This document shows positions 17,883-25,259 of a stretch of 64,000 nt of DNA, piece by piece. The stretch spans positions 124,001 to 188,000 of the forward strand of contig NZ_VTOU01000004.1 of NCBI RefSeq assembly GCF_008274695.1, written 5' to 3'. The notes under the pieces are model-generated. The model did no database searches, had not been told where the DNA came from, and saw only the letters and a list, made by a program, of their open reading frames with translations. A program made the position numbers and the translations under genes. Numbering within the stretch: position 1 is the first letter of the stretch; every line of letters begins with the position of its first letter. This stretch comes from Sphingomonas montanisoli. GTDB taxonomy: Bacteria; Pseudomonadota; Alphaproteobacteria; Sphingomonadales; Sphingomonadaceae.

Positions 17883-18292
17883 TGATCGCGCGCCTGTCTT
17901 TCGGCCTTGCTGCCTTGTGCTGCGCCGCTTCCGTTGAAGCAGGCTGCGCGCGTGGTGAAACCACGCAGCTCACCGCCGAACTGTTCCTGGGCGCGAGCAA
18001 CAAGGCGGGGCCGATCGCAGACGCCGACTTTACCGACTTCCTCGATCGCGAAGTAACGGCCCGTTTCCCCGAGGGGTTGACCGTCCTCGATGCGCAAGGG
18101 CGGTGGATGAACAAGGCAGGCCGTGTGACGCGCGAGCCGAGCAAGCTGCTGATCCTCGTCCTGCCCGGACGCGAGGATGACCGGACGAAGGTGAGCGCGA
18201 TTGCGAAGGCGTATAATATGCGCTTCGACCAGCAATCGGTGCTCGTGACGTTCGAGGATCGCTGCGTGTTGTTTGAGAACGGGCGCCCCTAA
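17882..18292 (+). CDS. DUF3574 domain protein, secreted
   Basis: A 136-residue protein. ATG 17882 overlaps the previous stop; an in-frame ATG at 17864 is possible but would overlap the upstream gene further. The N-terminus (MIARLSFGLAALCCAASVEAGCA) is a signal peptide with Cys near the cleavage site, so export or lipidation is possible. The rest follows the DUF3574 pattern: ELFLG, ADFTDFLDREVTARFPEGLTVLDAQGRW, SKLLILVLPG, YNMRFDQQSVLVTFEDRCVLF. The function of the family is unknown. Last gene of the receptor operon; repeat A2 begins 9 bases after its stop. Confidence 0.8.
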   Translation: MIARLSFGLAALCCAASVEAGCARGETTQLTAELFLGASNKAGPIADADFTDFLDREVTARFPEGLTVLDAQGRWMNKAGRVTREPSKLLILVLPGREDDRTKVSAIAKAYNMRFDQQSVLVTFEDRCVLFENGRP

Positions 18293-18300
18293 CCACCACT

Positions 18301-18384
18301 TCGTCATTGCGAGGAGCCGAAGGCGGCGCGGCAATCCATTCCGCAGTCCGGAGTGGATTGCTTCGCTACGCTCGCAATGACGAG
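18301..18384 (-). repeat. Family A palindromic repeat, copy A2 (inverted orientation)
   Basis: Begins TCGTCATTGCGAGGAGCCGA and ends CTACGCTCGCAATGACGA. The asymmetric inner parts are the reverse complement of those in A3, so A2 and A3 form inverted ends around pdeM. Confidence 0.88.
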
Positions 18385-18418
18385 TTGAAGAGGAGAGGGC
18401 GGCGGGTTAGGGCGGGGC

Positions 18419-19081
18419 ATGGTTCGCTTTTCGTTCTGCGGTCACGATCTGCTTGCGCTGCCCGAGGGGGCAGCCTTTTGCGCCGCGACGCGCACCTTGC
18501 TGGTCGCCGATCTGCATCTCGAAAAGGGCAGCGCCTATGCCGCGCGCGGGCAGATGCTGCCGCCCTACGATTCGATCGAGACGTTGCGCCGGATCGACGC
18601 GCTGATCGCGAAGACCGAGGCGCGGACTCTCGTGTGTCTGGGCGACAGCTTCCACGATCGCGGGGGAGTTGCGCGGCTGGAGGGGGAAGCGCGAGCGGCG
18701 CTGGTGCGGATGGCGGGCGAAGTCGACTGGGTGTGGATCGTCGGCAATCACGACGCCGAGATCGTCGATCCGCCGGCCGGCCGGGTGCTGGCCGAAGCGA
18801 CGTTGGGCGATGCGATCCTGCGCCACGCGGCCGACCCGCGCGATCCGCGCCCCGAGATTTCGGGGCATTATCACCCGAAATATATCGTGACGTTGCGCGG
18901 GCGGCGGGTGTCGCGGCCCTGCTTCGTGGTGGGGCGGACGAAGTTGATCCTGCCGTCCTTCGGTGCGTTCACGGGCGGGATGGACGCGGCCGACCCCGCG
19001 ATCCTGCGCGCGGTGGGCCGCGATGCGCGCGCGCTGGTGCCGGTGGCGGAGCGGTTGCTGGACTTTCCGCTGGCGGCTTGA
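18419..19081 (+). CDS. pdeM: Ligase-associated DNA damage response metallophosphoesterase PdeM
   Basis: A 220-residue calcineurin-like phosphoesterase. Metal-binding motifs in order: DLHLEKG, GDSFHD, GNHD and GHYHPK, with the conserved FSFCGHDLLALPEGAAF start and the PSFGAFTGG end of the PdeM family. The family is usually found beside an ATP-dependent DNA ligase, an Lhr-type helicase and a beta-CASP exonuclease in a DNA repair cluster. Here none of these is adjacent: the gene is alone between repeats A2 and A3, 35 and 10 bases away. Expected to cleave DNA or nucleotide phosphodiesters in the cytoplasm with Mn. Confidence 0.88.
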   Translation: MVRFSFCGHDLLALPEGAAFCAATRTLLVADLHLEKGSAYAARGQMLPPYDSIETLRRIDALIAKTEARTLVCLGDSFHDRGGVARLEGEARAALVRMAGEVDWVWIVGNHDAEIVDPPAGRVLAEATLGDAILRHAADPRDPRPEISGHYHPKYIVTLRGRRVSRPCFVVGRTKLILPSFGAFTGGMDAADPAILRAVGRDARALVPVAERLLDFPLAA

Positions 19082-19091
19082 GGCATAAGAC

Positions 19092-19175
19092 TCGTCATTG
19101 CGAGCGGAGCGAAGCAATCCATTCCGAACTGCGGAGTGGATTGCCGCGTCGCCTTCGGCTCCTCGCAATGACGAG
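19092..19175 (+). repeat. Family A palindromic repeat, copy A3
   Basis: A well-preserved 84-bp copy: TCGTCATTGCGAGCGGAGCG at the left, CTCCTCGCAATGACGA at the right, and inner arms CAATCCATTCCG / CGGAGTGGATTG. It lies between convergent pdeM and the aminotransferase, with both stop codons within 10 bases of its ends. Confidence 0.9.
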
Positions 19176-19177
19176 GA

Positions 19178-20335
19178 TTATGGGGCGAGCTTTGCTCGAA
19201 ATCCCGCCATCCGCCGCACCGCTCCGTCGATCGTGGCGTCGTCCTTGGCGTAGCAGAGGCGGACGATCGAGGTGATCGGGTCGCTCTCGTAAAAGGCCGA
19301 CATCGGGATCGAGACGACCCCGGCCTCATGCGCCATGCGTTCAGCGAAGGTGACGTCATCCAGCGCGATCCCAGAGGCCGCGAGGTCGATCGAGACGAAC
19401 CACGTCGCGTCGGACGGCAGGACCGTGAACCCCGCGCCGCGCAGCCCGCCGACCAGTCGGTCGCGCGCTGCGGCGAATCCGCCGCGCATCGAATCGAACC
19501 ATCCGTCGGGCTTGGCCAGCCCTTCGGCGACCGCCCATTGCAGATTGGGCGGGGTGGTGAAGGTGAGGAACTGGTGCGCCTTGGCGATGACGCCCGCGAG
19601 CGCCATGTCGGCGATCAGCCAGCCGACCTTCCAGCCGGTCAGCGCGAAGATCTTGCCCGCAGAGCCGATCTTCACGGTCAGTTCGCGCATGCCGGGCATG
19701 GCGATCAGCGGGATATGATCGGGGCCAAAGCGGACATGTTCCCACACCTCGTCGCACAGGGCGATGATGCCATCGGCGACGCAACGGTCGGCGATGGCGG
19801 TGAGGGTTTTGCGGTCGAACATCGTGCCGGTCGGGTTGACCGGATTGTTGACGATGATCAGCCGGGTCCGCGCGGTGATCGCGGCATCGAGATCGGCGGG
19901 GTCGAGTCGCCATGTCGGCGGCTGGAGGCGGATCGTGCGCACCACGCCGCCCGCGCGGCGGACGAGCGGGGCATAGGCGTCGTAGAGCGGCTCGATCAGG
20001 ATTGCTTCGTCATCGGGCGAAAGGATTGCGAAGATCGCGGCGGCGATCGCCTCGGTCGCGCCCGAGGTGACGACGACCTCGGACAATGCGTCGAAATCCA
20101 CGCCCTGATGGCGGCGATAATGGTCGGCGATCGCGTGGCGCAGTTCGGGCAGGCCCGCCATCGGCGGATACTGGTTCGACCGGGTCAGCAGCGCATCGGC
20201 CGCCGATTCCAGGATATCGAGCGGGCCGGGGGCGTCGGGGAAGCCCTGCCCCAGATTGATCGCGCCGGTTTCGCGGGCGATCGCGGACATTTTTTCGAAA
20301 ATGGTGGTCGGCAGGCCCGAATAGATCGGGTTCAT
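19178..20335 (-). CDS. PLP-dependent class I/II aminotransferase
   Basis: A 385-residue fold-type I aminotransferase. ATG 20335 was chosen over an upstream in-frame start because the family N-terminus (IYSGLPTTIFEKMSAIARETGAINLGQGFPD) begins here and the ATG overlaps the DedA stop (ATGA). Motifs: SNQYPPMAGLPELR, NNPVNPTG, DEVWEH, and the PLP-binding lysine in SAGKIFALTGWKVGW. It resembles the KAT/YbdL-type enzymes that use methionine, glutamine or kynurenine. Substrate uncertain. Coupled with dedA; repeat A3 follows the stop. Confidence 0.87.
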   Translation of the reverse strand: MNPIYSGLPTTIFEKMSAIARETGAINLGQGFPDAPGPLDILESAADALLTRSNQYPPMAGLPELRHAIADHYRRHQGVDFDALSEVVVTSGATEAIAAAIFAILSPDDEAILIEPLYDAYAPLVRRAGGVVRTIRLQPPTWRLDPADLDAAITARTRLIIVNNPVNPTGTMFDRKTLTAIADRCVADGIIALCDEVWEHVRFGPDHIPLIAMPGMRELTVKIGSAGKIFALTGWKVGWLIADMALAGVIAKAHQFLTFTTPPNLQWAVAEGLAKPDGWFDSMRGGFAAARDRLVGGLRGAGFTVLPSDATWFVSIDLAASGIALDDVTFAERMAHEAGVVSIPMSAFYESDPITSIVRLCYAKDDATIDGAVRRMAGFRAKLAP

Positions 20336-20964
20336 GCGATCTTCTTGGGCGCCTTGATCCGGTGCCACACGAACCAGATCACGCCCACGAGGATCACGCC
20401 GACGACGACGAAGTCGAGTTGGTGGAGCAGGCCGCTGAGGCGCGGATCGGTGCGCCACTGATCACCCAGCTTCATGCCGACCCAGGCCAGGCCGAAGCAC
20501 CACGGCCACGATCCAATGAAGGTGTAGAGGTGAAAGCGGAACAGGTTCATCCGCGCGACGCCTGCCGGGAAGGCGATGAAGCTGCGGATCGCGGGGAGCA
20601 GGCGGCACACGAGCACGGTGAGATCGCCCCAGCGACCGAAGAACCTTTCGGCGCGATCGAGGTCCGAATGGCTCATCAGGATATATTTGCCCCAGCGATC
20701 GACCACCGCGCGGCCGCCGCGCTTGCCCAGTTCATAGGCGAAGATCGATCCGACGTTGCAACCGATCGCGCCGGCAGTCGCCGCCATGTACAGATTGAAG
20801 TCGCCGGTCGACACCAGATAGCCCGCAAACGGCATGATGATTTCGGACGGGAGCGGGATGCACGCGCTCTCGATCGCCATCAGGATGATGATGCCCCAAT
20901 AGCCGCCGCGCAGGATGACCGCGATGATGAAAACCGCGCAGGCGGCGATGATGTCGTGAAGCAT
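20332..20964 (-). CDS. DedA family membrane protein
   Basis: A 210-residue integral membrane protein of the DedA/VTT (SNARE-associated) family. Motifs: GYWGIIILMAIESACIPLPSEIIMPFAGYL, NVGSIFAYELGKRGGR and the FFGRWGDLTVLVCRLLPAIRSFIAFPAGVARM signature, with about five hydrophobic segments. Members act in undecaprenyl-phosphate or phospholipid translocation and membrane homeostasis. ATG 20964 is preferred to an upstream TTG at 21000. The stop overlaps the aminotransferase start. Confidence 0.88.
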   Translation of the reverse strand: MLHDIIAACAVFIIAVILRGGYWGIIILMAIESACIPLPSEIIMPFAGYLVSTGDFNLYMAATAGAIGCNVGSIFAYELGKRGGRAVVDRWGKYILMSHSDLDRAERFFGRWGDLTVLVCRLLPAIRSFIAFPAGVARMNLFRFHLYTFIGSWPWCFGLAWVGMKLGDQWRTDPRLSGLLHQLDFVVVGVILVGVIWFVWHRIKAPKKIA

Positions 20965-21039
20965 GAGGCGCGACTGTAACGACCGAAATGCCGCGATCAA
21001 CGGCGATTATGTTTCCGCGCGATTACCCGCCGTCTGTTT

Positions 21040-21100
21040 CGTCATCCCGGCGAGAATCCTTTTCTATCCTCCCCCGCCGCGCTCCCTGGCGGGGGAGGAT
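21040..21100. repeat. Adjoining fragments of family B (B2) and family C (C2)
   Basis: CGTCATCCCGGCGAGAATCC (21040-21059) is a left end of family B. Immediately after it, TCCTCCCCCGCCGCGCTCCCTGGCGGGGGAGGA (21067-21099) is a short form of family C holding only the outer hairpin. Two unrelated repeat families lie side by side in the gap between dedA and the cytochrome gene. Confidence 0.6.
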
Positions 21101-21114
21101 CAATCTGTGAGCCC

Positions 21115-21145
21115 CAAAACGAAAAGACCCCGCCGGGGCGGGGTC
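21115..21145 (-). terminator. Terminator of the cytochrome c gene
   Basis: On the minus strand GACCCCGCC pairs with GGCGGGGTC (21126-21145), followed by TTTTCGTTTT. It lies 28 bases after the cytochrome stop codon. Confidence 0.7.
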
Positions 21146-21172
21146 TTCGTGAAATGGTGCGGAGCGTACGGC

Positions 21173-21793
21173 TTATTCGGCCGGGGCCGCCTCGTTGCCG
21201 CCTTCGGCCGGGGCGGTGGCATTGTCGCCGCCTTCGGCCGGAGCAGGCGCTGCGTCTTCGGCAGGCGCCGCCGGCATCGGCAGCGGGCTGGGCGATTGCT
21301 GATTCAAATAAGCGATGATGTTGGCGCGATCTTCGGGCTTCGAAAGACCCGCGAAGGTCATCTTGGTGCCCGGAGCGAACGCCTTCGGGCTCTTGAGCCA
21401 CTGGCTCAGATTGTCCCAGTTCCAGGTGCCGCCCTTGCCCGCGAGCGCATCCGAGAAGGCGAAGCCACGGCCCTTGCCGACCGGTTCACCCAGAACATGA
21501 TACAGATTCGGGCCGAGGGCATTCGGGCCGCCCTGCGTGGCGTTGTGGCAGGCCGCGCACTTCTTGAACACGTCGGCGCCCTTGGCCGGATCGGCGCTGG
21601 CGAGGTAGAATTCGATCGGCTTTTCGGCGGCGGCGCCGCCTTCGGCGCCCTCTTCCTCGACGCCTTCGACGACATAGCCCATCTTTTCGGGCCGTTCGGC
21701 GTGGAAATACTCACCCGACAGGATGGAGAGGCCAAGGGCCGCAATGCCGCCCGCAAGCGCCCAGCCGGCCATAGTATTCGCGCGATCGTCCAT
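21173..21793 (-). CDS. Membrane-anchored c-type cytochrome
   Basis: A 206-residue class I cytochrome c. ATG 21793 has GAGGGG 5 bases upstream and is followed by an uncleaved N-terminal anchor (AGWALAGGIAALGLSILSG). An acidic linker (about residues 44-60) leads to the haem domain with CAACH (Cys79, Cys82, His83) and the axial methionine in KMTFAGL. The C-terminal roughly 40 residues are a low-complexity Ala/Pro/Glu/Gly tail with repeated PAEGG units, not part of the haem fold. It resembles CycM/c552 proteins that pass electrons from the bc1 complex to an oxidase. Divergent from pheA, an arrangement I recall as common in alphaproteobacteria. Confidence 0.88.
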   Translation of the reverse strand: MDDRANTMAGWALAGGIAALGLSILSGEYFHAERPEKMGYVVEGVEEEGAEGGAAAEKPIEFYLASADPAKGADVFKKCAACHNATQGGPNALGPNLYHVLGEPVGKGRGFAFSDALAGKGGTWNWDNLSQWLKSPKAFAPGTKMTFAGLSKPEDRANIIAYLNQQSPSPLPMPAAPAEDAAPAPAEGGDNATAPAEGGNEAAPAE

Positions 21794-21945
21794 CTTGCCC
21801 CTCGAAAATCCCTGGTCCCGCGCGTCACCGCACGAGAAACGCGCTCGCTTTATAATCGGTTGGATGCGTCCGCAAGCCAGAAGGACGGCAAATTGCTGCG
21901 CTGCGGCTTGCGATGCGCCCAACGCGGCCCTAACGCTCGCGCCCC

Positions 21946-22845
21946 ATGCAGAATTATCCCGCCCCAGCACAGGCGCTTGTCGCGCGCATGACCACCGAAG
22001 CCGCCGCCGATACGAGTCGCGCCGTCGCGTTTCAGGGGGCGCCGGGCGCGAATTCGCATCGCGCGGTGCTCGAAGCCTTTCCCGACGCGCTGCCGTTGCC
22101 TTGTTTCAGCTTCGAGGACGCGATCGATGCGGTTCGCGAGGGGCGCGCCGACTGTGCGGTGATTCCGATCGAGAATTCGCTCAACGGCCGGGTCGCCGAC
22201 ATGCATTTCCTGCTGCCCGAATCCGGCCTGGTCATTACCGGTGAGCATTTCATGGCGATCCGCCACACGCTGATGGCGATTCCCGGCCACACGCAGATCA
22301 CCGAAGCGATGAGCCACCCGCAGGCGCTGGGTCAGTGCCGCCACTGGCTGCGCGGGCAGGGGATCACGCCGATCGCCTATCCCGACACGGCCGGCGCTGC
22401 GGCTTTGGTGGCGGAAATGGGGGAGGTGCATGTCGCGGCGCTCGCCCCGCACCTATCGGCCGAACTCTATGGTCTCGACGTCGTCGTCGAGGACGTGGCC
22501 GACGCCGAAGACAATATGACCCGCTTCGTCGTTCTCGCGCTCAACGGGCCGGAAACGCCGCCGGGCAATGGCCCGGTGATGACCAGCTTCCTGTTCGAAG
22601 TGAAGAATATCCCCGCCGCGCTCTACAAAGCGCTGGGCGGCTTTGCGACCAACGGGGTCAACATGACCAAGCTGGAAAGCTATCAGCGCGGCGCGACCTT
22701 CTCGGCGACCGAATTCTACGCCGATATCGAAGGCCATCCGGATGAAGCGCCGGTGCGTCGCGCGCTGGAGGAACTGGCGTTCCATACGAAATGGGTGCGC
22801 GTTCTCGGCACCTATCCGCAGGCGCGGGCGCGGATCCTGGGTTAA
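21946..22845 (+). CDS. pheA: Prephenate dehydratase
   Basis: A 299-residue single-function prephenate dehydratase making phenylpyruvate for phenylalanine. The catalytic domain shows VAFQGAPGANSHRA, VIPIENSLNGRVADMHFLL and the NMTRFVVL motif with the catalytic Thr-Arg-Phe. The C-terminal ACT domain carries ESYQRGATFSATEFYADIEG, where phenylalanine is sensed for feedback inhibition. No strong ribosome binding site precedes ATG 21946; Met15 is an alternative. Divergent from the cytochrome gene; fabD follows 68 bases later. Confidence 0.92.
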   Translation: MQNYPAPAQALVARMTTEAAADTSRAVAFQGAPGANSHRAVLEAFPDALPLPCFSFEDAIDAVREGRADCAVIPIENSLNGRVADMHFLLPESGLVITGEHFMAIRHTLMAIPGHTQITEAMSHPQALGQCRHWLRGQGITPIAYPDTAGAAALVAEMGEVHVAALAPHLSAELYGLDVVVEDVADAEDNMTRFVVLALNGPETPPGNGPVMTSFLFEVKNIPAALYKALGGFATNGVNMTKLESYQRGATFSATEFYADIEGHPDEAPVRRALEELAFHTKWVRVLGTYPQARARILG

Positions 22846-22913
22846 GGCTGCCCTTGCCTCCCGTGCCCACCAATTCTATCGGCGGGCGCTTCGAGATAAG
22901 AGGAGCCTCGGCG

Positions 22914-23849
22914 ATGCGCGCATTCATCTTTCCCGGCCAGGGTAGCCAGGCCGTCGGCATGGGCCAGGCGCTGGCCGATGCCAGCCCGATCGCGCGCGAG
23001 GTTTTTCAGGAGGTCGACGATGCGCTCGGCCAGAACCTGTTCCGCCTGATGGTGGAAGGGCCGGCCGACGAACTGACGCTGACCGAGAATGCGCAGCCCG
23101 CGATCATGGCGAACGCGGTCGCCACCCTGCGCGTGCTGCAAAAGGAAGGCGGCATCAGCCTGCCCGACAAGGCGGCGTTCGTCGCCGGGCACTCGCTGGG
23201 CGAATATAGCGCCTTGTGCGCCGCCGATGCTTTCGACCTCGCGACCACCGCGAAGCTGCTGAAGCTGCGCGGCCAATCGATGCAGGCGGCGGTGCCGGTC
23301 GGCGTCGGCGCGATGGCGGTGTTCCTTGGCCTCGACTTCGAAGGCGCGCGCGCCGTCGCCGAGGAGGCCGCACAGGGCCAAGTCTGTCAGGCTGCCAACG
23401 ACAACAGCAACCGCCAGGTCGTCGTGTCCGGCCACAAGGAAGCCGTCGAGCGCGCGATCGAGATCGCCAAGGCCAAGGGCGCGCGCCGCGCGATGCTGCT
23501 GCCCGTGTCTGCGCCGTTCCACTGCGCGCTGATGCAGCCAGCCGCCGATGCCATGGCCGCCGCTTTCCGCGACAATCATGCGCAGGCGCCGCTGGTGCCG
23601 GTCTATGCCAACGTCACGGCATCGCCCACGGCCGACCCGGCCGAGATCGTCCGCCTGCTCGTCGATCAGGTGACGGGCACGGTGCGCTGGCGCGAAAGCG
23701 TCGCGGCGATGGCGGCGGGCGGCGTCGATCATTTCATCGAGTTCGGCGGCAAGGTCGTCGGCCCGATGGTCAAGGACATAACCGATCAGGCGACCGCGAC
23801 GAGCATCGTCACAATGGCCGATATCGAAGCGCTGGCGGCTTCGTTGTAA
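22914..23849 (+). CDS. fabD: Malonyl-CoA:ACP transacylase FabD
   Basis: A 311-residue cytoplasmic enzyme loading malonyl groups onto ACP. Motifs: FIFPGQGSQAVGMGQ at the N-terminus, the nucleophile Ser94 in GHSLGEYSAL, QAANDNSNRQVVVSG, VSAPFHCALMQPA (catalytic His) and EFGGKVVGPMVK near the end. ATG 22914 has AAGAGGAG 8 bases upstream. First gene of the fab cluster; repeat B3 separates it from fabG. Confidence 0.95.
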   Translation: MRAFIFPGQGSQAVGMGQALADASPIAREVFQEVDDALGQNLFRLMVEGPADELTLTENAQPAIMANAVATLRVLQKEGGISLPDKAAFVAGHSLGEYSALCAADAFDLATTAKLLKLRGQSMQAAVPVGVGAMAVFLGLDFEGARAVAEEAAQGQVCQAANDNSNRQVVVSGHKEAVERAIEIAKAKGARRAMLLPVSAPFHCALMQPAADAMAAAFRDNHAQAPLVPVYANVTASPTADPAEIVRLLVDQVTGTVRWRESVAAMAAGGVDHFIEFGGKVVGPMVKDITDQATATSIVTMADIEALAASL

Positions 23850-23860
23850 TTCAATAAACC

Positions 23861-23945
23861 CGTCGTCCCCGCGAAGGCGGGGATCCATCCGGTCTCTCCG
23901 CGAGGAAAGGCGCTGGATAGGCCCCCGCCTTCGCGGGGGTGACGA
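23861..23945. repeat. Family B palindromic repeat, copy B3
   Basis: CGTCGTCCCCGCGAAGGCGG at the left mirrors CCGCCTTCGCGGGGGTGACG at the right; the inner part has GGATCCATCC / GGATAGG. It lies between fabD and fabG, and its right end stops about 8 bases before the fabG ribosome binding site, so an RNA hairpin here could affect fabG expression. Confidence 0.8.
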
Positions 23946-23965
23946 TAGAGAGAAGTGGAACCGGC

Positions 23966-24706
23966 ATGTTTGATCTGACGGGAATGACCGCGCTGGTGAC
24001 CGGCGCTTCGGGCGGAATCGGCTCGGCGATCGCAAAGGCTCTGGTCGCGCAGGGCGCCAAGGTCGCGCTGTCGGGCACCAATGCCGACAAGCTGAGCGCG
24101 GTTGCGGCCGAGATTGGGGGCGATACCGTGATCCTCCCGTGCAACCTTGGCGATGCCACCGCGGTCGACGCATTGGTGCCGCAGGCGGTCGAGGCGCTGG
24201 GTGGAAAGCTCGACATTCTCGTCAACAATGCGGGCGTCACCCGCGACAATCTGATCATGCGGATGAAGGATGACGAGTGGGATCAGGTGATCTCGGTCAA
24301 CCTGGAGGCCGCGTTCCGCCTGATCCGCGCGGCGACCAAGCCGATGATGAAGGCGCGCCACGGCCGCGTCATCACGATCACGTCGGTCGTGGGAACGACC
24401 GGCAATCCGGGGCAGGCCAATTACGCCGCGTCGAAGGCGGGCCTGGTCGGCATGTCGAAGGCGCTGGGGCAGGAGCTGGCGAGCCGCAACATCACCGTCA
24501 ACTGCGTCGCCCCCGGCTTCATCCGGTCGGCGATGACCGACGTGCTGCCCGACGCGCAGAAGGACGCGCTGCTCACCAAGATCCCGGCCGGCAAGCTGGG
24601 CGAGGGCGACGACATCGCCGCCGCCGTCGTCTATCTCGCCAGCCGGGAAGCGGCCTACGTCACCGGGCAGACGCTCCACGTCAACGGTGGCATGGCGATG
24701 ATTTGA
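23966..24706 (+). CDS. fabG: 3-oxoacyl-ACP reductase FabG
   Basis: A 246-residue SDR reducing 3-ketoacyl-ACP with NADPH. Motifs: TGASGGIG cofactor loop, NNAGVTRDNL, catalytic Ser in ITSVVGTTGNPG, Tyr/Lys in ANYAASKAG, and the FabG-type C-terminus YVTGQTLHVNGGMAMI. ATG 23966 gives the family N-terminus MFDLTGMTALVTG. It lies between fabD and acpP. Repeat B3 precedes it and repeat A4 follows it. Confidence 0.94.
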   Translation: MFDLTGMTALVTGASGGIGSAIAKALVAQGAKVALSGTNADKLSAVAAEIGGDTVILPCNLGDATAVDALVPQAVEALGGKLDILVNNAGVTRDNLIMRMKDDEWDQVISVNLEAAFRLIRAATKPMMKARHGRVITITSVVGTTGNPGQANYAASKAGLVGMSKALGQELASRNITVNCVAPGFIRSAMTDVLPDAQKDALLTKIPAGKLGEGDDIAAAVVYLASREAAYVTGQTLHVNGGMAMI

Positions 24707-24713
24707 TCCACCT

Positions 24714-24797
24714 TGCAATCCAGGCCCACGGCTCGCAAGGGCCGACAGTTCGGGATTGGATTGCCGCGTCGCCTCCGGCTCCTCGCAACGACGAGGT
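24714..24797 (+). repeat. Family A palindromic repeat, copy A4 (left end eroded)
   Basis: The right half, GGATTGCCGCGTCGCCTCCG...CTCCTCGCAACGACGAGG, is intact. The left half survives only as TGCAATCCAGGCCCACGG. It sits between fabG and acpP. Confidence 0.75.
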
Positions 24798-24882
24798 GGG
24801 GAGGTTGGGCGTTCACACACTCTTGCAAGCGTAACTTGGCCCCGTTAGTGCGGAGCCAACAATTCGAAGGAAGGCTACCCAA

Positions 24883-25119
24883 ATGAGCGAGACCGCCGAG
24901 CGCGTTAAGAAGATCGTCGTCGAGCATCTCGGCGTCGAAGCCGAGAAGGTCACCGAAGAGGCGAGCTTCATCGACGATCTGGGCGCCGACAGCCTCGACA
25001 TCGTCGAGCTGGTCATGGCGTTCGAAGAGGAATTCGGCGTCGAAATCCCCGACGATGCGGCTGAGAAGATCACGACCGTCAAGGACGCGATCGCCTACAT
25101 CGACGCCAACAAGGACTGA
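24883..25119 (+). CDS. acpP: Acyl carrier protein
   Basis: A 78-residue acidic helical carrier of growing acyl chains. Ser37 in [19 protein letters not shown] takes the 4'-phosphopantetheine arm. The GAAGGAAG ribosome binding site lies 10 bases upstream. A strong hairpin with a T-run downstream (25178-25224) probably ends most transcripts, giving the usual excess of ACP over FabF. Confidence 0.97.
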   Translation: MSETAERVKKIVVEHLGVEAEKVTEEASFIDDLGADSLDIVELVMAFEEEFGVEIPDDAAEKITTVKDAIAYIDANKD

Positions 25120-25177
25120 TATTCCCGCGTTCCGAAGCACGCCTCCCCTTGCGGGACCGGCGTCCAGGACCGACATC

Positions 25178-25224
25178 AACGGCTCCCCGACCCCGGATAA
25201 CCGGATGGACGGGGGGCCGTTTTG
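25178..25224 (+). terminator. Terminator/attenuator between acpP and fabF
   Basis: AACGGCTCCCCG (25178-25189) pairs with CGGGGGGCCGTT (25210-25221) over 12 bp with one G-U. A smaller CCGG-ataa-CCGG hairpin is nested inside, and TTTT follows. It lies within an apparently continuous fab operon, so it likely terminates part of the acpP message. Confidence 0.7.
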
Positions 25225-25259
25225 TCGTAGATGAGACTGTAGAATAACAGGAGAATGCC

